64,000 nt of DNA from Populus alba. Taxonomy: Eukaryota; Streptophyta; Magnoliopsida; Malpighiales; Salicaceae. The notes beneath the pieces are model-generated. The model saw only the letters and a list, made by a program, of their open reading frames with translations. It was not told the origin of the DNA and did not search any database. The stretch spans positions 15,612,147 through 15,676,146 of the forward strand of contig NC_133297.1 in NCBI RefSeq assembly GCF_005239225.2, in the 5' to 3' direction. Both the position numbers and the translations under genes were made by a program. Shown here piece by piece: positions 61,390-64,000 of this stretch; within the stretch, counting starts at the first letter, position 1, and the number at the start of each line of letters is the position of its first letter.

Positions 61390-62180
61390 AATGGCATTCT
61401 ACATGCCAAGTAATAGCTCTCGGGCCGGGTTGAGTAAGAAAAAATAGGGGTCGAGCCTCCCACCCAAGCCTAGCCCATGGGGTTTGGTTGGGTTATATAT
61501 AAAAAAGAAACTTTAGGCTAGTTATTGGGCCAATCAGACTGGCTTGGGCCAAGAGGCCCAACCCATATGATAGGGTTAAGCCCATTCCAACCATAAAAGT
61601 GTTGATTTTTAATAAAGGACAAAATACCTTTGTTTATTCTTAAAACGTGTTTGTCAAACGCGGTCTTAAGATATTTTTTGGTACCTTTAATTTTTGGATA
61701 AGGACGTATTTGGCAAACACTCTTTGTTGTTTTCTTTTAACATTGGTTTGTCTTTTATTTTTTTGTTTTACCAAACAAGCTCTAAATAATCTTCAAAAAT
61801 TTAAAAACATTTCAAGGATGATTTTAGAATTATTTATGGGTCCCTCGCTAGGTTCTCCAATAATTTCATTTAATATCGAGCCTGTAGACTTACAATGTAA
61901 GATACTGACCTGATATTAAAAATACTGGCTTTTCTTTAAAATTTTAAAAAATAACAATAAACATAAAACAAAAGGAATTGCTCATTTAAAAATGCAAAAA
62001 TATGTTTTTATCTATGTGCATACAACCAAATCCTAAAAGTTTTTAATGTATAGTTTATAAAAAAAATAAAACAATTGCATTTTTATCATGCTTTGAAAAA
62101 AAAACTACAAAAATTGATATTATAACCAATTTATTATTATCCCTTAGGATTTGACCAAAATTTCAAAAAAACACCACAAA
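61390..62180. repeat. Diverged copy of the LTR-like segment at 59260-59760
   Basis: Shares 'gggccgggttgag'-type head text, 'ttacaatgtaagatactgac', 'accaaatcctaaaagttttt' and 'aaaattgatattataaccaa' with the earlier block, in the same orientation. Confidence 0.55.
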
Positions 62181-62297
62181 AAATCAATTTGTTTAATTAA
62201 TATTTTTAGTATGATTTTTACAATGGAATGCATATTCTTGGTATTAAATTAAATGAATTGACAAAAATAAAATGTTAGGAATTAATTGTAGACTTTA

Positions 62298-64000
62298 GGC
62301 TCCGTTTGTTTGCAGGAAAGTTGTTTACTTTTGGAAAGTGAATTCTGGGGAACGTGAATTCCGGGAAAGTATTTTTCGATGTTTGGTAGTGTTATGGAAA
62401 ATGAACTGGAAAACACTTTCCAGTGTTTGCTTGTGTTATGGAAAACGAACTGGAAAATAATTTATTAATGAATTAATTTTTTTTTCAAGTTTATCTAATA
62501 TATATATAATATTTAATATAAAATATTAAATCATTTACAATAAAAAAATGAAATCTAAAAAGTATAATGATGAATTTTTTTATTATATCCTAGATTCATA
62601 CATAACTTATTTTATAGAATATAACTATATATGTCATATCATATTATAGAGAAATAAGCTTGTGAAATATTTTTAAAAGATAAATACATACAAAAATATT
62701 TTTATGGTTTTTTGGATAATTTTTTTTTTTTTACGGGTAAAGACAATTATTCCTTTAATATCCCTTTAATATATATCAAATAAACATCAAGAAATAAATA
62801 TAAATATCTAACATCAAACATAGTCATGCATAAATATTAAGTTTCAATGTCATACACATATATATTAGTTCAAATTACAAACATAAACATGCTAGATTGA
62901 ATTAAAAGAGTAAACATACTCGTCAAATAACAAATATAGTCTAAATCTAAATTTTGAACATAGTCAAACCATCTTAGCAAGCGGGCCTGTAATAGTGATG
63001 GTTCACAAAATTCTGAACCCAAATTTTCCTCAAATTAGCATTTTTTGCCATAAATGCTTTTGCCAACATTTCATTTTGGACCAAATGATCAAATGCATCC
63101 CCAAGAGTGATCACATCAAAGCCTTCAACTTTCATCACTTCTGTATACAGTGCATTAACATCAAGTTGATTTTTGCTGAGGCTTTGAATTGCAAATGCTA
63201 CATCTCCAATCTGTTTAGACAACTTTTCAATACCATCATCTTCATACATGCGATTTCTCTTCCTATGTTGCCTCTTTTGTATACTAGAGGAAGATGCATC
63301 TTTTCCCTTATAAGTTTCTTCATATTCACCTTTATTTTCAATTGAAAATGACTGCTCTTCAGTGTTCTCTTCCAAGTTGACATCAGCATATGATTTGGCA
63401 TAATTTTCGGTTGCCATGTCTTTTCCAACAACAATTGCCATTGTATCGTACATATCAAGTTTTTTGTTGAGAAAATTGTCATGATTGGGATGTGCATGTT
63501 CATAAAGTTTATAATATGTAATTTTTTAGTTCATTGTATAACATTTTAGAAACAAAAGTAAACAAAAAAATTACAAAGAGTATAATATTTATCATACCTT
63601 CACTTCTTCATCATATACATCTTTCGAAACTGTAATCATCTTCAAACAATCATCCCAGCCAAAGCCACTTTTATTTTTAAGTTTGGTTATTATTCCCCAT
63701 TCTTTTTTCACAATCTTGAGATGATTGTCCACATGCTTAGGCTCGCATTGGACGTTGAACTTTTGACTTATTTCTGTAGCCACCTTAACAAAAGATTATG
63801 CTTTGAATGTAGAAGAAGGTTTGCTTCCTTTAAGTGCCTCCTCAGCTAATATTTCAAGCAACATGTGAGATATAGACTTAGACCATGTGAAATGCTTGCC
63901 CTTTAATTTTTCATTCTGCGTGGAACTCATTTCTACAAAAAAAGAAATTACAAATTTATACAAAATAAAATCATGAAATATTTAGATTTAATAAATTTCA
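62298..64000. mobile_element. PIF/Harbinger-like DNA transposon, one end plus ORF1 (runs off the window)
   Basis: The terminus GGCTCCGTTTGTTTGCAGG at 62298 follows TTA (62295-62297), the target-site triplet of PIF/Harbinger elements. It resembles their GG(C/G)CC.GTTTG ends. A subterminal zone has repeated 'gttatggaaaa.gaactggaa' words. A Myb/SANT-like ORF lies inside at 62974-63930. The transposase and the second terminus would lie beyond 64000. Confidence 0.6.
62974..63930 (-). pseudogene. Harbinger-type ORF1, Myb/SANT-like DNA-binding protein (broken)
   Basis: Exon 1 (63598-63930) starts MSSTQNEKLKGKHFTWSKSI, has an in-frame TAA at 63796-63798, then SFVKVATEISQKFNVQCEP, KHVDNHLKIVKKEWGII and SGFGWDDCLKMI, the Myb/SANT-like (Myb_DNA-bind_3) fold of L10-interacting-MYB-like proteins. 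A donor GTATGA follows at 63597. Exon 2 (about 62974-63510) gives YEHAHPNHDNFLNKKLDMYD, then an acidic/Ser linker and a C-terminal helical region ending VNHHYYRPAC. No good acceptor AG precedes exon 2. In PIF/Harbinger elements ORF1 works with a DDE transposase to bind DNA (established). The premature stop suggests this copy is dead. Confidence 0.65.

Noticed and set aside
62995..63345. 116-codon plus-strand frame
   Set aside because: Antisense of the Harbinger ORF1 exon 2.

Overview
The window is plant nuclear DNA from a woody eudicot. The intron-rich genes, their close match to remembered poplar proteins and the style of the AT-rich repeats point to Salicaceae (Populus or Salix); the species call is inference. 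Four protein-coding genes can be modelled exon by exon, all on the minus strand and all with divisible-by-three spliced frames: a 117-aa secreted X8/CBM43 protein (453-1201), a 13-exon cytokinin-receptor histidine kinase of the AHK2 type (3377-10840, about 1264 aa), a two-coding-exon OBERON-type PHD-finger protein (24097-27856, about 587 aa), and a 20-exon mitochondrial HSP90 (37808-43308, 794 aa).

Layout: 0-11 kb holds the X8 gene and the AHK2 gene. 11-23.5 kb is an AT-rich intergenic stretch with microsatellites, diverged dispersed repeats, a diverged ~0.7-kb tandem duplication (17.9-19.3 kb) and a ~173-bp tandem repeat (20.4-20.8 kb). 24.1-28.9 kb is the OBERON gene, whose 2-kb intron carries an almost identical 219-bp direct repeat. 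28.9-37.8 kb is repeat-rich intergenic DNA with a large triplet-type compound microsatellite (31.7-32.1 kb). 37.8-43.5 kb is the mitochondrial HSP90 gene, with a GC-AG intron and a heat-shock-element-like motif upstream. From 43.5 kb to the end the DNA is mostly transposon-derived.

The most unusual part is 46.7-56.5 kb: one decayed Ty3/gypsy element of Athila/Tat type whose 5' half (LTR, tRNA-Asp-like primer site, gag, protease, N-terminal RT) lies on the minus strand, while the 3' half (rest of RT, RNase H, integrase) lies on the plus strand. The two halves meet at the same point in reverse transcriptase, so an inversion split the element. Downstream of integrase, still before the element's 3' 'CATTGGGGACA' landmark, sits an intronless, decayed LOG-like gene (cytokinin-activating phosphoribohydrolase family), apparently a host mRNA captured by the retroelement. 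57.4-62.2 kb holds LTR-like repeat pieces, and at 62,298 one terminus of a PIF/Harbinger-like DNA transposon begins, with its Myb/SANT-like ORF1 at 62,974-63,930; the element runs off the window.

Two items concern cytokinin: the intact AHK2-type receptor and the dead LOG-like copy. They are 44 kb apart and nothing suggests a functional link. No tRNA, rRNA, recognisable microRNA or CRISPR feature was found.
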